DNA of 42,521 bases from SAR202 cluster bacterium bin90 (lineage in GTDB: Bacteria; Chloroflexota; Dehalococcoidia; Lucifugimonadales; JADFKI01): assembly GCA_002238855.1 (NCBI GenBank), contig MPND01000032.1:1-42521 (forward strand). The letters run 5' to 3'. Below are positions 24,505 to 33,277 of this stretch, piece after piece. Each line of letters opens with the position of its first letter. The stretch's first letter is position 1. Made by a program: the position numbers and the translations under genes. Under the pieces are notes generated by a model. That model saw nothing but the letters and a program-made list of their open reading frames with translations, was not told the origin of the DNA and searched no databases.

Positions 24505-26055
24505 TTACGCCCTCCCCGCGATGAAGTCCGACATGCGCTCGCCAATCATCATCGTGGTGACGTTCGTGTTGGCGCGGATGCAGTCCGGCATTACGGAGGC
24601 GTCTGCCACGCGCAAGCCCTCCAGGCCATGCACCCTACCGTGCTGGTCAACGACCGCCATCGGATCGGACACGGGCCCCATCTTGCAGGTGCAGGAGATG
24701 TGATGCCCCGTCGTCGCGTCGCGCATCATCCAGTCGTCCAGCGCGTCGTCGGAAGCGAGGTCCGCCGCCGTCGGCTCGATGAGCTCCTCGATGATGTCCT
24801 TGAACGCCTCGTGCTCGCCTAGCTTGATTGCGCGGTGAATGCCCTCGCGCATCCTTACGCGGTCGAACTCCTCCGTGAAGTAGTTGTAGTTTAAGAAGGG
24901 CTGCACGCTGGGATCGGCGGATGTCAGCCTCAAGTCGCCTGAGCTGGCGGCAAGATATATCGACACGATGGCACGGATGCCCAGCGGCTCCATGCGCGCT
25001 CCGCCGCGATCGACGCGCTCTGTGGCGAACGACTGGAATATCATAATCATGTCGTTTCGCAGGTCGCTACCTTCCGCCGTATAGCGCAGCACAAGCTGGT
25101 TGCGCGGTGCCAGCCCGTCCAGCTCGAAGCCTTCCTTCGTCTTCCAGGTAATCCAGACGATGGGATGGTCGCGCAGGTTCTGTCCGACGCCCGGCAGGTC
25201 GTGTACCAGCGGGATGCCAAACTCAGCGAGGTGCGCGGCAGGCCCGACGCCAGACAGCATCAGTATCTGCGGTGAGCCAATCGCGCCCGCGCTCAGCACT
25301 ATCTCGTCGCCGAATACCTCAAAGGTCTCGCCGCCCGACTCCACCTGCACGCCCACGGCCCGCTTGCCCTCGAACAGGATGCGCTGCGTGGCGCAGTTAG
25401 CGCGGATCGTCAGGTTCAGGCGATGCCGTGACATCCCCAGATAGCCGATGTTCGTGCTCCAGCGGATGCCCTGCGGGTTGTTGAACGGCGTGGGACTGAT
25501 CCCCGACGAGTCTGGATTGTTCAGGTCGGCACTCTCCGGGTAACCCGCTGCCATTGCGGCGTCGTAGAACGCCTTCTGCGCGGGCAGCCACTCATCCTGC
25601 TTGAAGCGCCGCGCGATGATGGGGCCGTCTGTGCCATGGAAGTCGTCCGAGAAGTCGGTGTCCGTCTCCAGCTTGCGGAAGTACGGCATCAGCTTGTCGA
25701 AAGTCCAGTCATCGTTTCCCATCGCAGCCCAGCCGTCGTAGTCCTCCGGCACGCCGCGCAGGAACATTTGCCCGTTGATCGCGCTGGAGCCGCCCGTTAC
25801 CTTGCCGCGCGGCACCATCATGGGCTGCTCGGCGCGTGCCGATGGCTGCCCCCAGAATTGCCAGTTGTGGTCGCTCACCATCACATCGGTGCCGGTCGCA
25901 TAGCCGTAGCGCACCTCGTCAGGTAGCTGCTCGATCTCCGCGTAGTCCGGTCCCGCCTCCAGCAGCAGCACCGACTTGCTGGGATCCTCGCTCAGCCGCG
26001 ATGCAACGATAGCCCCCGCCGACCCCGCGCCAACAACGATGATGTCGTACTTCAT
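24505..26055 (-). CDS. GMC family FAD-dependent oxidoreductase (copy 1)
   Basis: A 516-aa glucose-methanol-choline oxidoreductase. The N-terminal FAD site is IIVVGAGSAGAIVASRLSED with the ribose-binding LLLEAGPDY. The GMC signature is VTGGSSAINGQMFLRG and the second signature GAIGSPQILMLSGVGPA. The C-terminal catalytic region has TTGHHISCTCKMGP followed by GLRVADASVMP and NTNVTTMMIGE. These enzymes oxidise alcohols to aldehydes or ketones; the acceptor and substrate are unknown. It closely parallels the gene at 28008, with the same length and motif order, indicating gene duplication. The pair is split by the oppositely oriented HipA-HIRAN genes. Confidence 0.95.
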   Translation of the reverse strand: MKYDIIVVGAGSAGAIVASRLSEDPSKSVLLLEAGPDYAEIEQLPDEVRYGYATGTDVMVSDHNWQFWGQPSARAEQPMMVPRGKVTGGSSAINGQMFLRGVPEDYDGWAAMGNDDWTFDKLMPYFRKLETDTDFSDDFHGTDGPIIARRFKQDEWLPAQKAFYDAAMAAGYPESADLNNPDSSGISPTPFNNPQGIRWSTNIGYLGMSRHRLNLTIRANCATQRILFEGKRAVGVQVESGGETFEVFGDEIVLSAGAIGSPQILMLSGVGPAAHLAEFGIPLVHDLPGVGQNLRDHPIVWITWKTKEGFELDGLAPRNQLVLRYTAEGSDLRNDMIMIFQSFATERVDRGGARMEPLGIRAIVSIYLAASSGDLRLTSADPSVQPFLNYNYFTEEFDRVRMREGIHRAIKLGEHEAFKDIIEELIEPTAADLASDDALDDWMMRDATTGHHISCTCKMGPVSDPMAVVDQHGRVHGLEGLRVADASVMPDCIRANTNVTTMMIGERMSDFIAGRA

Positions 26056-26207
26056 GACTCGCCCTCCATTGAAGTTAGTCAGTGTGCCGGTCTGTCAGTT
26101 TGGAGGGATGGTATATGCGGTGTGGGTGGGCGTCAAGGAGACCTCTTCTTTGATAGTATTTTAATGCCCTGGTGCAAATAGATCTGAGAAAGGGAGGGTT
26201 TGCCGCA

Positions 26208-27215
26208 ATGCTCCCGGAATACTACCCGATACTCCAAGTTCCCCTTCCACCGGAAGCCCTTGAATCCAACGAGTTCAGAGGCAGCCGTGAAAAGTTCTGG
26301 GTGCGCGTCCCGGAACAGCGTAACTCTTGGCTGCTCAAGTTTCCAAGACCCGGCACTGGCGAACATTGGGCTGAGAAGATCGCCGCAGAGATAGGAAATC
26401 TGGCAGGCATAAATTGTGCTAGGGTCGAGCTGGCGCGATGTCAGGGACAATTGGTCGAGTTTGGGCAGACTGCCGCTCACGAAGGAGGACATTGGCAGAC
26501 ATACCAGAATAAGTTAGTAACCGTCTGCGAGTCGTTTATTCCTAGTGAACAAAGCGAGGACGACTCGGTTGATATTGATGTACATACCTTACACGGGTAT
26601 GAAATTCTGGAGATGTTCATAGAAGGCTATGATACTAGCCAGAGATTCGGCCAGAGAGAACACAGCGTCAAGAACATCTTGACCGCTATGGCTCAACTAG
26701 TGAGAAAAGGAAGCTCGGATCCTATGCCGTCCTGGGACTTGGAATTCAAAGCTCTAACTTCATACGCTCTTCTGGACGGCTTCATTGGCAACACGGATAG
26801 GCATCATGAGAACTGGATGGTTGCTTATGTCTTTGATCAAGGTTATAAGTGGATAGAAGTGCCGCCATCATACGATCATGCGTCTTCGCTGGGGCGGGAG
26901 TTAACCGACGAAAGACGAAGGCGAATTCTTGAAGCGGACGCTATGCTAAACTACTTGCATCGCGGCAGGGGTGGTGTATTCGTCGACCGCAATAGAAGGC
27001 GCGCCTTATCTCCATTGCGGTTGGCTCGACTGCTTTGTCGTTGGATGCCTGACTTTACGCGAGAGACTCTCGCACGAATTGCCGAAGTGTCAGATTCTCA
27101 GATACGGGATACCGTTAACAGAGTTCCACCTGTTTTCATGTCGGACATCGCCAAAGAGTTCGCTCATAAGGCGATAGTAACCGGACGGGACGAGTTATTG
27201 CGGAGTGTGCGATGA
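26208..27215 (+). CDS. HipA-like kinase domain protein
   Basis: The 335-aa protein starts at ATG 26208 with GGGAGG ten bases upstream; a GTG at 26172 without a ribosome site would extend it by 12 residues. It keeps the core of the HipA kinase fold: ATP-binding Lys44 in SWLLKFP with a helix Glu near 61, the catalytic loop FIGNTDRHHENW with N195, D197 and N202, and the metal-binding Asp223 in PSYDHASSLG. The N-subdomain-1 of full-length HipA is missing and seems to be carried by the next gene. No HipB-like repressor is present. It overlaps the HIRAN gene by 4 bases (ATGA). HipA proteins phosphorylate translation factors such as glutamyl-tRNA synthetase; the target here is unknown. GC is visibly lower than in the flanking GMC genes. 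Confidence 0.85.
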   Translation: MLPEYYPILQVPLPPEALESNEFRGSREKFWVRVPEQRNSWLLKFPRPGTGEHWAEKIAAEIGNLAGINCARVELARCQGQLVEFGQTAAHEGGHWQTYQNKLVTVCESFIPSEQSEDDSVDIDVHTLHGYEILEMFIEGYDTSQRFGQREHSVKNILTAMAQLVRKGSSDPMPSWDLEFKALTSYALLDGFIGNTDRHHENWMVAYVFDQGYKWIEVPPSYDHASSLGRELTDERRRRILEADAMLNYLHRGRGGVFVDRNRRRALSPLRLARLLCRWMPDFTRETLARIAEVSDSQIRDTVNRVPPVFMSDIAKEFAHKAIVTGRDELLRSVR

Positions 27216-27952
27216 ATACCGTTTACATGGCTTGGCAAGACAGCCAGTCTCGTCGCTGGTTTCCTGTGGGCCGACTTGTCAAGAATGACTCCGATTACGA
27301 GTTCACCTATGTGAATGGCGCGCTTCACGCTAAGGATTCTGCAGGCTTCTTAGAAATTCCCGGCTTCCCCAAGTTGGCTAAGTCTTATCGAGCTGATGAA
27401 CTGTTTCCTGCGTTCAGAGGCCGTACAATGAACATGAGCCGACCTGACAGGGCGGGATACCTGAGGCAGCTAGGGCTTGACGAAGCGAAATGGGACGCTG
27501 TGACTGAGCTATCCATTTCAGGTGGACAGAGCAGAGCCGACAACTTTGAAGTGTTTCCAGCGATCGAACCCGATAGAGACGGCAGATTTGAAACGCGCTT
27601 TGTCCTGCATGGGATGAGGCATGTCAACAGACATTCCATCGAAAGGTCTGAATCACTTCGTGTCGGAGAATCTCTCCGATTATCGTTTGAACTAGGCAAT
27701 CCGGCTACCGAACATGCGATTCTGGTGTTGTCAGAAGACTATTATTCTCTTGGATGGCTTCCCAGATATCTAGTTTATGGTATGCACCGAGATAACGCCT
27801 GGATGGTTTCCGAAGTCGATGTGTATGTGGCGCAGGTTAACCATGCCGCCCCGCTCAGCCATCGCGTTCTTGTGGACTTCACAGGGAAATTGCCTAATGG
27901 CTTCAACCCCATGACGGACTTGGAACAGTTCACGCCTATCGCTGCGGCGTGA
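27212..27952 (+). CDS. HIRAN domain protein with HipA N-terminal-like region
   Basis: A 246-aa protein translationally coupled to the HipA-like kinase. Residues 1-75 (YMAWQDSQSRRWFPVGRL, FTYVNGALHA, GFLEIPGFPKLAK, ADELFPAFRG) resemble the small N-subdomain-1 of HipA, the part that exists as separate HipS in three-gene HipBST systems. Residues about 125-195 match a HIRAN domain: RFVLHGMRHVNRHS, then LRVGESLRLSFELGNPATEH and YYSLGWLPRYLVYGM. HIRAN domains bind DNA ends or damaged and stalled-replication DNA. A DNA-status sensor coupled to a kinase effector is a reasonable inference. The gene is convergent with the second GMC gene. Confidence 0.8.
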   Translation: MNTVYMAWQDSQSRRWFPVGRLVKNDSDYEFTYVNGALHAKDSAGFLEIPGFPKLAKSYRADELFPAFRGRTMNMSRPDRAGYLRQLGLDEAKWDAVTELSISGGQSRADNFEVFPAIEPDRDGRFETRFVLHGMRHVNRHSIERSESLRVGESLRLSFELGNPATEHAILVLSEDYYSLGWLPRYLVYGMHRDNAWMVSEVDVYVAQVNHAAPLSHRVLVDFTGKLPNGFNPMTDLEQFTPIAAA

Positions 27953-27978
27953 CGTGCCACAATCCAATCTATTGCGAC

Positions 27979-27999
27979 TGCGCCCGGTCTGGGCACGCA
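27979..27999. terminator. Hairpin between convergent genes
   Basis: TGCG-CCC and GGG-CA-CGCA pair with a two-base bulge around GGTCT, in the 55-base gap between the HIRAN gene and the second GMC gene. No T-run follows, so the terminator role is tentative. Confidence 0.35.
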
Positions 28000-28007
28000 G
28001 CTAACCC

Positions 28008-29558
28008 CTACATCCCCCTCCTAATATAATCCGCGATGCGCTCGCCTATCATCATCGTCGTTACATTCGTGTTCGCGCGCACGGTGTCGGGCATGACGGA
28101 GGCATCGGCCACTCGCAGCCCCTCGATTCCATGCACGCGACCGTACTGGTCAACCACGTTCATTGGGTCGCTCGCAGGGCCCATGCGGCAGGTGGTGGTC
28201 AGGTGCTGTCCTGTCGTGACCTCGCGCAGCAGCCAGGCGTCGAGCGCGTCATCCGACTCGAGGTCAGCGTCCGTCGGGCTGTATCGCTCCTTCACCACCG
28301 ACGCGAGATCCGAATGAGCGAAGACATCCACCGCGAGCCTTACAACCTCGCGCATGCGCCGCTTGTCCTCCGGGTCTTCCAGCAGGTGGTAGTCGAGGAA
28401 CGGCTGCACATGAGGGTCGAGCGATGTGAGCGTAATCCTGCCCTTGCTCGCCGCGAGGTATATCGATCCCGTGATGCGTATGCCCGTCGCCTCCATACGA
28501 TTGCCACCCCGGTTGATTCGCTCGGAGGCGAACGACTGCATCCACATCATCATGTCGTTGGTACGGATCGAGCCCGTCCCGGTGTAGCGCAGCCCCACCT
28601 GAAGGCGTGGGGCAAGCCCATCCAGCGGAATATGGTCCAGGACGCTCGCGTCTATGAATATCAGCGGGTGATCGCTGAAGTTGCGCCCGACTCCGGGCAG
28701 GTCGTGCAGCACAGGTATGCCCATCTCCTGCAGGTGGTCGGCGGGACCCACGCCCGACAGCATCAGCAGTTGAGGGTTGGCGATGCTGCCGCCGCTAAGC
28801 ACAATCTGCTCCGCCTCTGCGATGAAGCGCTCGCCGCCGCTCTCCACATCCACTCCTGTGACCTGCTTGCCATCGAATATCAGGCGGTGTGCCATGCAGT
28901 TTCCGCGTATGGTCAGGTTGAGGCGGTGGCGTGCCTGGCTGAGATATCCGACATTGGTGCTCCAGCGTATGCCGTCCGGGTTGTTGCAGGGGATGGGTCC
29001 CACGCCGTGCGCATCCGGCGCGTTCATGTCGTCGACATGCGGGAAGCCCAGGTCGCGGCAGGCGTTGTAGAATCCTACCTGCGACGGATGCCAGGTGTCG
29101 CGCTTGAAGCGGTGGCAGATTATGGGGCCCTCTGTGCCGTGGTAGTCGTCGGAGAAGTCGGTATCCGTCTCCAGCTTGCGGAAGAACGGCAGCACATTCT
29201 CGAACTTCCAGTCGTCATTGCCCATCGCGGCCCAGTCATCGAAGTCGTGCGTCAGGCCGCGCAGGAATACCTGTCCATTGATTGCGCTGGTGCCGCCCGT
29301 GACCTTGCCGCGAGGGACAAGCATCGGCTCGGCTACATCGTTGCCCTTGCCGATGAACTGCCAGTTGTGCTCGTCGCTGACCATGATGTCGGTGCCGGTC
29401 GCGTAGCCGAGCTTCAGTTCCTCCGGCAGCGTTTCGAGGTCGGGATAGTCCGGCCCCGCCTCCAGCAGCAGCACCGAGCGGTCGGGGTCTTCGGAGAGTC
29501 TTGAGGCTAGTGCGCCTCCACCTGAGCCTGCGCCTATGACAATGACGTCGTACTTCAT
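28008..29558 (-). CDS. GMC family FAD-dependent oxidoreductase (copy 2)
   Basis: This 516-aa paralogue of the enzyme at 24505 has the same architecture. The FAD motif is VIVIGAGSGGGALASRLSED with LLLEAGPDYP, the GMC signature VTGGTSAINGQVFLRG, and the second signature GGSIANPQLLMLSGVGPAD. The C-terminal region has TTGQHLTTTCRMGP, then GLRVADASVMP and NTNVTTMMIGE. Copy 1 has GHHISCTC where this copy has GQHLTTTC, so the active sites may prefer different substrates. GGAGGAGAG lies before the ATG. It is divergent from tenA. Confidence 0.95.
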   Translation of the reverse strand: MKYDVIVIGAGSGGGALASRLSEDPDRSVLLLEAGPDYPDLETLPEELKLGYATGTDIMVSDEHNWQFIGKGNDVAEPMLVPRGKVTGGTSAINGQVFLRGLTHDFDDWAAMGNDDWKFENVLPFFRKLETDTDFSDDYHGTEGPIICHRFKRDTWHPSQVGFYNACRDLGFPHVDDMNAPDAHGVGPIPCNNPDGIRWSTNVGYLSQARHRLNLTIRGNCMAHRLIFDGKQVTGVDVESGGERFIAEAEQIVLSGGSIANPQLLMLSGVGPADHLQEMGIPVLHDLPGVGRNFSDHPLIFIDASVLDHIPLDGLAPRLQVGLRYTGTGSIRTNDMMMWMQSFASERINRGGNRMEATGIRITGSIYLAASKGRITLTSLDPHVQPFLDYHLLEDPEDKRRMREVVRLAVDVFAHSDLASVVKERYSPTDADLESDDALDAWLLREVTTGQHLTTTCRMGPASDPMNVVDQYGRVHGIEGLRVADASVMPDTVRANTNVTTMMIGERIADYIRRGM

Positions 29559-29583
29559 GACTCTCCTCCTCCAGAGGGATTAC

Positions 29584-29612
29584 TTGACATATTTCAATAG
29601 CGCCACTATACG
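29584..29612 (+). promoter_or_regulatory. Promoter candidate for tenA-thiD
   Basis: TTGACA (29584-29589) and TATACG (29607-29612) are 17 bases apart, giving a leader of about 150 bases. I looked for a THI-box (TPP riboswitch) in that leader and did not see its conserved segments. A second -10-like TAAAAT lies near 29706. Confidence 0.5.
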
Positions 29613-29769
29613 CCCGATTTCGTGAATGTCAATGCACATTTTCCGTGTCCCATCAGGCCTGTTTCAACTGACTGGTGAATAGGCGATAAATCAGATGAAC
29701 ATGGGGTAAAATAAGCTGTGCATCCCTGCGAAACCATGCTAATTCCATCTATCAAGGAGATATGTCTAA

Positions 29770-30426
29770 ATGTCACTGACCTCGGAGTTGAAAGAAGCCA
29801 ATAGCGAGCTTTGGGAGCGCATGGTCACCCACCCGTTTGTCGGGGAGATGGGTGACGGAACGCTGCCCCCGGAGAAGTTCCGCCGCTATTTCCTGCAGGA
29901 CTATGTCTTCGTGAAGGACCTCGTGCCAATGATAGCGCTCGGTGCGGCGAAAGCGCCGACCATCGAGGACGGCGACCCGCTGGTGAAGTTCCTGGCGGCG
30001 TTGGGTCCGGAGAACGACCTGTTCCAGCGTGCATTTGCCGAGCTTGGCGCGAGCGAAGCCGAATATTCCGCCGCAAGCGCGACTCCCACCACTCAGGCGT
30101 TCGGAGACTTCATCATGCGCACCGCGTTGGGAGGCGACTTCATCGACATCCTCACAATCCTATATGTGACTGAGGGCACCTACCTCGACTGGGCGACGCG
30201 CCTGCTCGAAGAAGGTCGGCGCCCCGATACGCCGAAGATTTACGCGGAGTGGATAGACATACATGGCCCCGAGGTACTGGGCGAACTTGTGAACTGGCTG
30301 CAGGCATTCATCGACAACTCAGACATGGGCAGCAGACGCGCAGAGATCGAGCGCATATTCCGCACGACCCTGCGCTATGAGTACCGTTTCTGGGATTCCG
30401 CATATCATGGCGAGGCGTGGGACTAG
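29770..30426 (+). CDS. tenA: TenA/THI-4 family protein (TenA_E-like)
   Basis: A 218-aa all-helical TenA protein with AAGGAGA before the ATG. TenA hydrolyses aminopyrimidines released from degraded thiamine so that HMP can be salvaged. The conserved Asp44 in YFLQDYVFVKD is present, as are a Tyr/Glu-rich helix ILYVTEGTYLDWA and EWIDIHG. The catalytic Cys of classic TenA_C enzymes is absent (no Cys in the helix around 120-145), so this is the TenA_E type that uses Glu. It is followed after 50 bases by thiD, a classical salvage pairing. The two ThDP enzymes in this window would consume the product cofactor. Confidence 0.92.
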   Translation: MSLTSELKEANSELWERMVTHPFVGEMGDGTLPPEKFRRYFLQDYVFVKDLVPMIALGAAKAPTIEDGDPLVKFLAALGPENDLFQRAFAELGASEAEYSAASATPTTQAFGDFIMRTALGGDFIDILTILYVTEGTYLDWATRLLEEGRRPDTPKIYAEWIDIHGPEVLGELVNWLQAFIDNSDMGSRRAEIERIFRTTLRYEYRFWDSAYHGEAWD

Positions 30427-30476
30427 ATTGCCGACAATCCATTAAAGACTTCTTTCCAATAGAGGGAACCAGCCAA

Positions 30477-31271
30477 ATGAAAAAGGTAATGACGATCGCG
30501 GGCAGCGACTCCGGTGGTGGCGCAGGCATTCAGGCCGACCTCAAGGCGTTCGCTGCGAACGGGGTGCATGGCACATCGGCCATCACCGCGATAACGGCGC
30601 AGAACACCGTCGCCGTAACCGATGTGCTCGCGCTGCCGCCATCTCTGGTCGCGAACCAGATTGATGCGATCATAGACGACATCGGCGCAGACGCGGTCAA
30701 GACCGGCATGCTCGCTAATTCCGCCATCATCGGGACAGTCGCGGAGCGCATAAGGGCGCACTCACTAAGCCCGGTGGTCATCGACCCCGTGATGGTAACC
30801 AGCACGGGCGCGCCACTGTTTCAGGACGATTCCGTTGAAGCAATTCGCAACCTGCTCATGCCGCTTGCCTCAGTCGTAACCCCCAACACTCGCGAAGCCG
30901 CAGTGCTCACGGGTGAGCAGATTGTGACACTCGACGACATGCGCCACGCTGCGCGCTCCCTTGTCGAATCGACGGGCGCGGCTGCCGTGCTCGTCAAGGG
31001 CGGACACTTCGACGGCCCCGCCACAGATGTACTCTACGACGGCAGCGACTTCACCGTGTTCACCGAGGAGCGTATCGACACCACCAGCAATCACGGCACA
31101 GGCTGCACGCTGGCATCGAGCATCGCGGCGAACCTTGCAAAAGGCGACGACCTGCCCACCGCAGTCGGCAACGCCAAGGCGTATGTAACGAACGCGATGC
31201 GTGCCGCGACGCCGATTGGCGCGGGGCATGGGCCGCTGAACCACTTTTATATGCTGGGAAGCGGAGACTAA
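30477..31271 (+). CDS. thiD: Hydroxymethylpyrimidine/phosphomethylpyrimidine kinase
   Basis: The 264-aa ribokinase-fold enzyme starts at ATG 30477 with AGAGGGA upstream. An in-frame ATG at 30417 overlaps the end of tenA and is not needed. ThiD phosphorylates HMP and HMP-P for thiamine synthesis. Signature parts are TIAGSDSGGGAGIQADLKAF (residues 6-25), VVIDPVMVTSTGAPLF, the anion-hole/catalytic loop NHGTGCTLASSIAANLAKG with Cys about 212, and LVKGGHFDG. It is co-transcribed with tenA. The stop is followed by a CTAACAGGAT-type repeat (31268-31293). Confidence 0.96.
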   Translation: MKKVMTIAGSDSGGGAGIQADLKAFAANGVHGTSAITAITAQNTVAVTDVLALPPSLVANQIDAIIDDIGADAVKTGMLANSAIIGTVAERIRAHSLSPVVIDPVMVTSTGAPLFQDDSVEAIRNLLMPLASVVTPNTREAAVLTGEQIVTLDDMRHAARSLVESTGAAAVLVKGGHFDGPATDVLYDGSDFTVFTEERIDTTSNHGTGCTLASSIAANLAKGDDLPTAVGNAKAYVTNAMRAATPIGAGHGPLNHFYMLGSGD

Positions 31272-31293
31272 CAGGATAATCAGAATAGATAAC
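31268..31293 (+). repeat. CTAACAGGAT-type dispersed repeat (degenerate)
   Basis: CTAACAGGATAATCAGAATA plus GATAAC matches, in part, the minus strand of 41368-41409 and the AGGATA borders of the GxxExxY gene. It sits directly after thiD. Confidence 0.4.
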
Positions 31294-31329
31294 ATATTGA
31301 CTGACGAGAATTGTCCTGCGAGGTCTAAC

Positions 31330-31884
31330 ATGGCTACACAAACAGAGCGGCGCATTGCCACAGCCAAAGAGCTGTTCAGCATGACGGACGACGGCTATCG
31401 GTACGAACTCGTGAGGGGAGAACTGCGCCAGCGCCAGCTTGCGGGAGGTGAAGAGGGCTTTATATCCTCTGATGTGGCGGGCAGTTTAGGTTTGTATGTT
31501 AAGTCGGAGGGACTGGGCAAATCTTATATTGCAACCGGCTTCATCATAGAGACAGACCCTGACCATGTGCGTGCGCCGAATGTAGCCTTTGTACGGCGTG
31601 AGCGCGTCAAGGCAATTGGCAGAACTACCTTCTACTGGCCGGAAGCGCCGGACCTTGCCGTCGAGGTCATATCGCCCAACGACCAAAATAGCGAGGTCAA
31701 TGAAAAGGTCGCCGACTGGCTTGCTGCGGGCACGCGCATGGTCGTCGTGGCGAACCCGCGCAACCGCACTGTGAATGTCCATACGCCGGACAATACGATA
31801 ACGCTGGAAATGGGCGATACTCTGGACGGTGGAGATGTCGTCCCCGGGTGGCAGATGCCCCTCTCAGACATATTCGCCGACTGA
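31330..31884 (+). CDS. Uma2 family (DUF820) endonuclease-like protein
   Basis: The 184-aa protein starts at ATG 31330; a TTG at 31297 would add 11 unconvincing residues. The Uma2 restriction-endonuclease-like fold is recognised from the opening helix TAKELFSMTDDGYRYELVRGEL, the strand VRAPNVAFVRRERV with its metal-binding Asp/Asn position, then APDLAVEVISPNDQ and EKVADWLAAGTRMVVVANP. The PD-(D/E)XK residues are the Glu of AVEVISP and the following Lys of NEKVADW. These proteins form large paralogous families in Cyanobacteria and Chloroflexota; the function is unknown. It overlaps no partner and ends 47 bases before the homoserine dehydrogenase. Confidence 0.85.
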   Translation: MATQTERRIATAKELFSMTDDGYRYELVRGELRQRQLAGGEEGFISSDVAGSLGLYVKSEGLGKSYIATGFIIETDPDHVRAPNVAFVRRERVKAIGRTTFYWPEAPDLAVEVISPNDQNSEVNEKVADWLAAGTRMVVVANPRNRTVNVHTPDNTITLEMGDTLDGGDVVPGWQMPLSDIFAD

Positions 31885-31931
31885 TTTACCGACACACTGA
31901 CAAACTACCCTCCAAGGAAGAAGAGCATCCG

Positions 31932-33230
31932 ATGAAGAACTCCGTAGGTATAGGACTGCTGGGCATGGGCGTGGTCGGCGGTGGCGTCGCAAGCGTCATC
32001 ACCGACAAGGATGCGCAGCTGGCGAAGATGGTCGGCGCGCCCGTCAAGTTGCACGGCGCCCTCGTGCGAGACCTCAGCAGGCAGCGCGCCGCAAGCCTCC
32101 CCGATGGTGCGCTCACCACGAGCGCCGACGACATCCTGGACAATCCCGAAGTGGACATCGTGGTCGAGGTCATTGGCGGCGAGCAGCCCGCACTTGACTA
32201 CATCCTCAGGAGCATATCGCTCGGCAAGCACGTCGTAACCGCCAACAAGGAAGTCATGGCAAAGCACGGCGCGAAAATCCTGGCGGCGGCGCGAAAACAG
32301 GGAGTTCAGGTACTCTTCGAGGCGAGCGTAGCGGGCGGCACACCCATCATCGCACCCCTGATCCGTGACCTCGTGGCGAACGATGTGGTCAGCATCAACG
32401 GCATCATCAACGGCACCACGAACTACATCCTGACCAAGATGGCGCAGGAGGGACAGGACTTCGGAGTCGCCCTATCCGCCGCGCAGGATCTGGGATATGC
32501 CGAGTCCGACCCCACGAATGATGTTGAGGGCATAGACGCTGCATACAAGCTCGCAATCCTCTCAACCCTCGCCTTCCGCGCCCGCGTTACCGACGCCGAT
32601 GTGTACAGCGAAGGCATAACCCATCTGACGGCGCAGGACTTCCGTTACGCCAGCGAGCTAGGCTACGAGATCAAGCTGCTCGCAATCGCAAGCAAGACCA
32701 ATGGCGCCGTGCATGTGCGCGTACATCCTGCAATGGTGCCTTCTGACGTGATGCTGGCAAAAGTTGACGGTGTGCTGAACGCCATAGAGGTGCAGACCGA
32801 CCTTGCCGGACGCGTGCTATTCCACGGTCGTGGCGCGGGCGACATGCCCACCACCAGCGCGGTCCTCGCTGATGTCCTGGGCATTGCGCGCAACCTTGTC
32901 AGCGGTGTTGAAGCGCCGCCGCTGCCATCTCTCGATGCCGATGTGCATATAAGCTCAATGGACGACCTAGAAACGAAATACTACATGCGTATGAATGTAA
33001 TTGAGCGCCCCGGCGTCTTCGCGCAGATACTCAAGGTGCTGGGCGACCTAGACATCAGCATCGCCTCCGCCATCCAGAAGGAGACGGACGACACAGCCCG
33101 CCGCGCCGAGATAGTCCTGATGACTCACCGCGCGAAGGAACAGTCCGTGCAGAACGCGCTGAAAGCCATCGACAAGCTGCAGGTCGTCAACGAAATCGGC
33201 AGCCTCATCCGCGTCGAAGAGTGGGACTAA
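31932..33230 (+). CDS. hom: Homoserine dehydrogenase
   Basis: The 432-aa protein starts at ATG 31932 with AAGGAAGAAG upstream; an upstream in-frame start overlaps the Uma2 gene. It reduces aspartate semialdehyde to homoserine on the way to threonine and methionine. The NAD(P) motif is GLLGMGVVGGGVAS (about 7-20). The catalytic domain includes VTANKEVMAKHG, FEASVAGGTPII and GIINGTTNYILTKM, with GYAESDPTNDVEGIDAAYK carrying the catalytic Asp/Lys region. A C-terminal ACT domain (about 345-425, VIERPGVFAQILKVLGDLDI) indicates feedback regulation, typically by threonine. No thrB/thrC is adjacent. Confidence 0.97.
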   Translation: MKNSVGIGLLGMGVVGGGVASVITDKDAQLAKMVGAPVKLHGALVRDLSRQRAASLPDGALTTSADDILDNPEVDIVVEVIGGEQPALDYILRSISLGKHVVTANKEVMAKHGAKILAAARKQGVQVLFEASVAGGTPIIAPLIRDLVANDVVSINGIINGTTNYILTKMAQEGQDFGVALSAAQDLGYAESDPTNDVEGIDAAYKLAILSTLAFRARVTDADVYSEGITHLTAQDFRYASELGYEIKLLAIASKTNGAVHVRVHPAMVPSDVMLAKVDGVLNAIEVQTDLAGRVLFHGRGAGDMPTTSAVLADVLGIARNLVSGVEAPPLPSLDADVHISSMDDLETKYYMRMNVIERPGVFAQILKVLGDLDISIASAIQKETDDTARRAEIVLMTHRAKEQSVQNALKAIDKLQVVNEIGSLIRVEEWD

Positions 33231-33277
33231 AAGGCTTGAAATGCTCTCGCAGACTTGCCAGACAGCATTCTTGCTCC

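Noticed and set aside
28131..29504. Long open frame (457 codons) on the plus strand
   Set aside because: Antisense to the second GMC oxidoreductase, whose motifs are unambiguous. The plus-strand product has no recognisable feature.
24505..29558. Composite transposon formed by the two GMC genes
   Set aside because: The copies are diverged protein paralogues in the same orientation and no transposase is present. I treat them as a gene duplication with an insert.
29613..29769. TPP riboswitch in the leader of tenA-thiD
   Set aside because: The conserved CUGAGA and ACCUGAUCUGG-like segments are not present in the leader.
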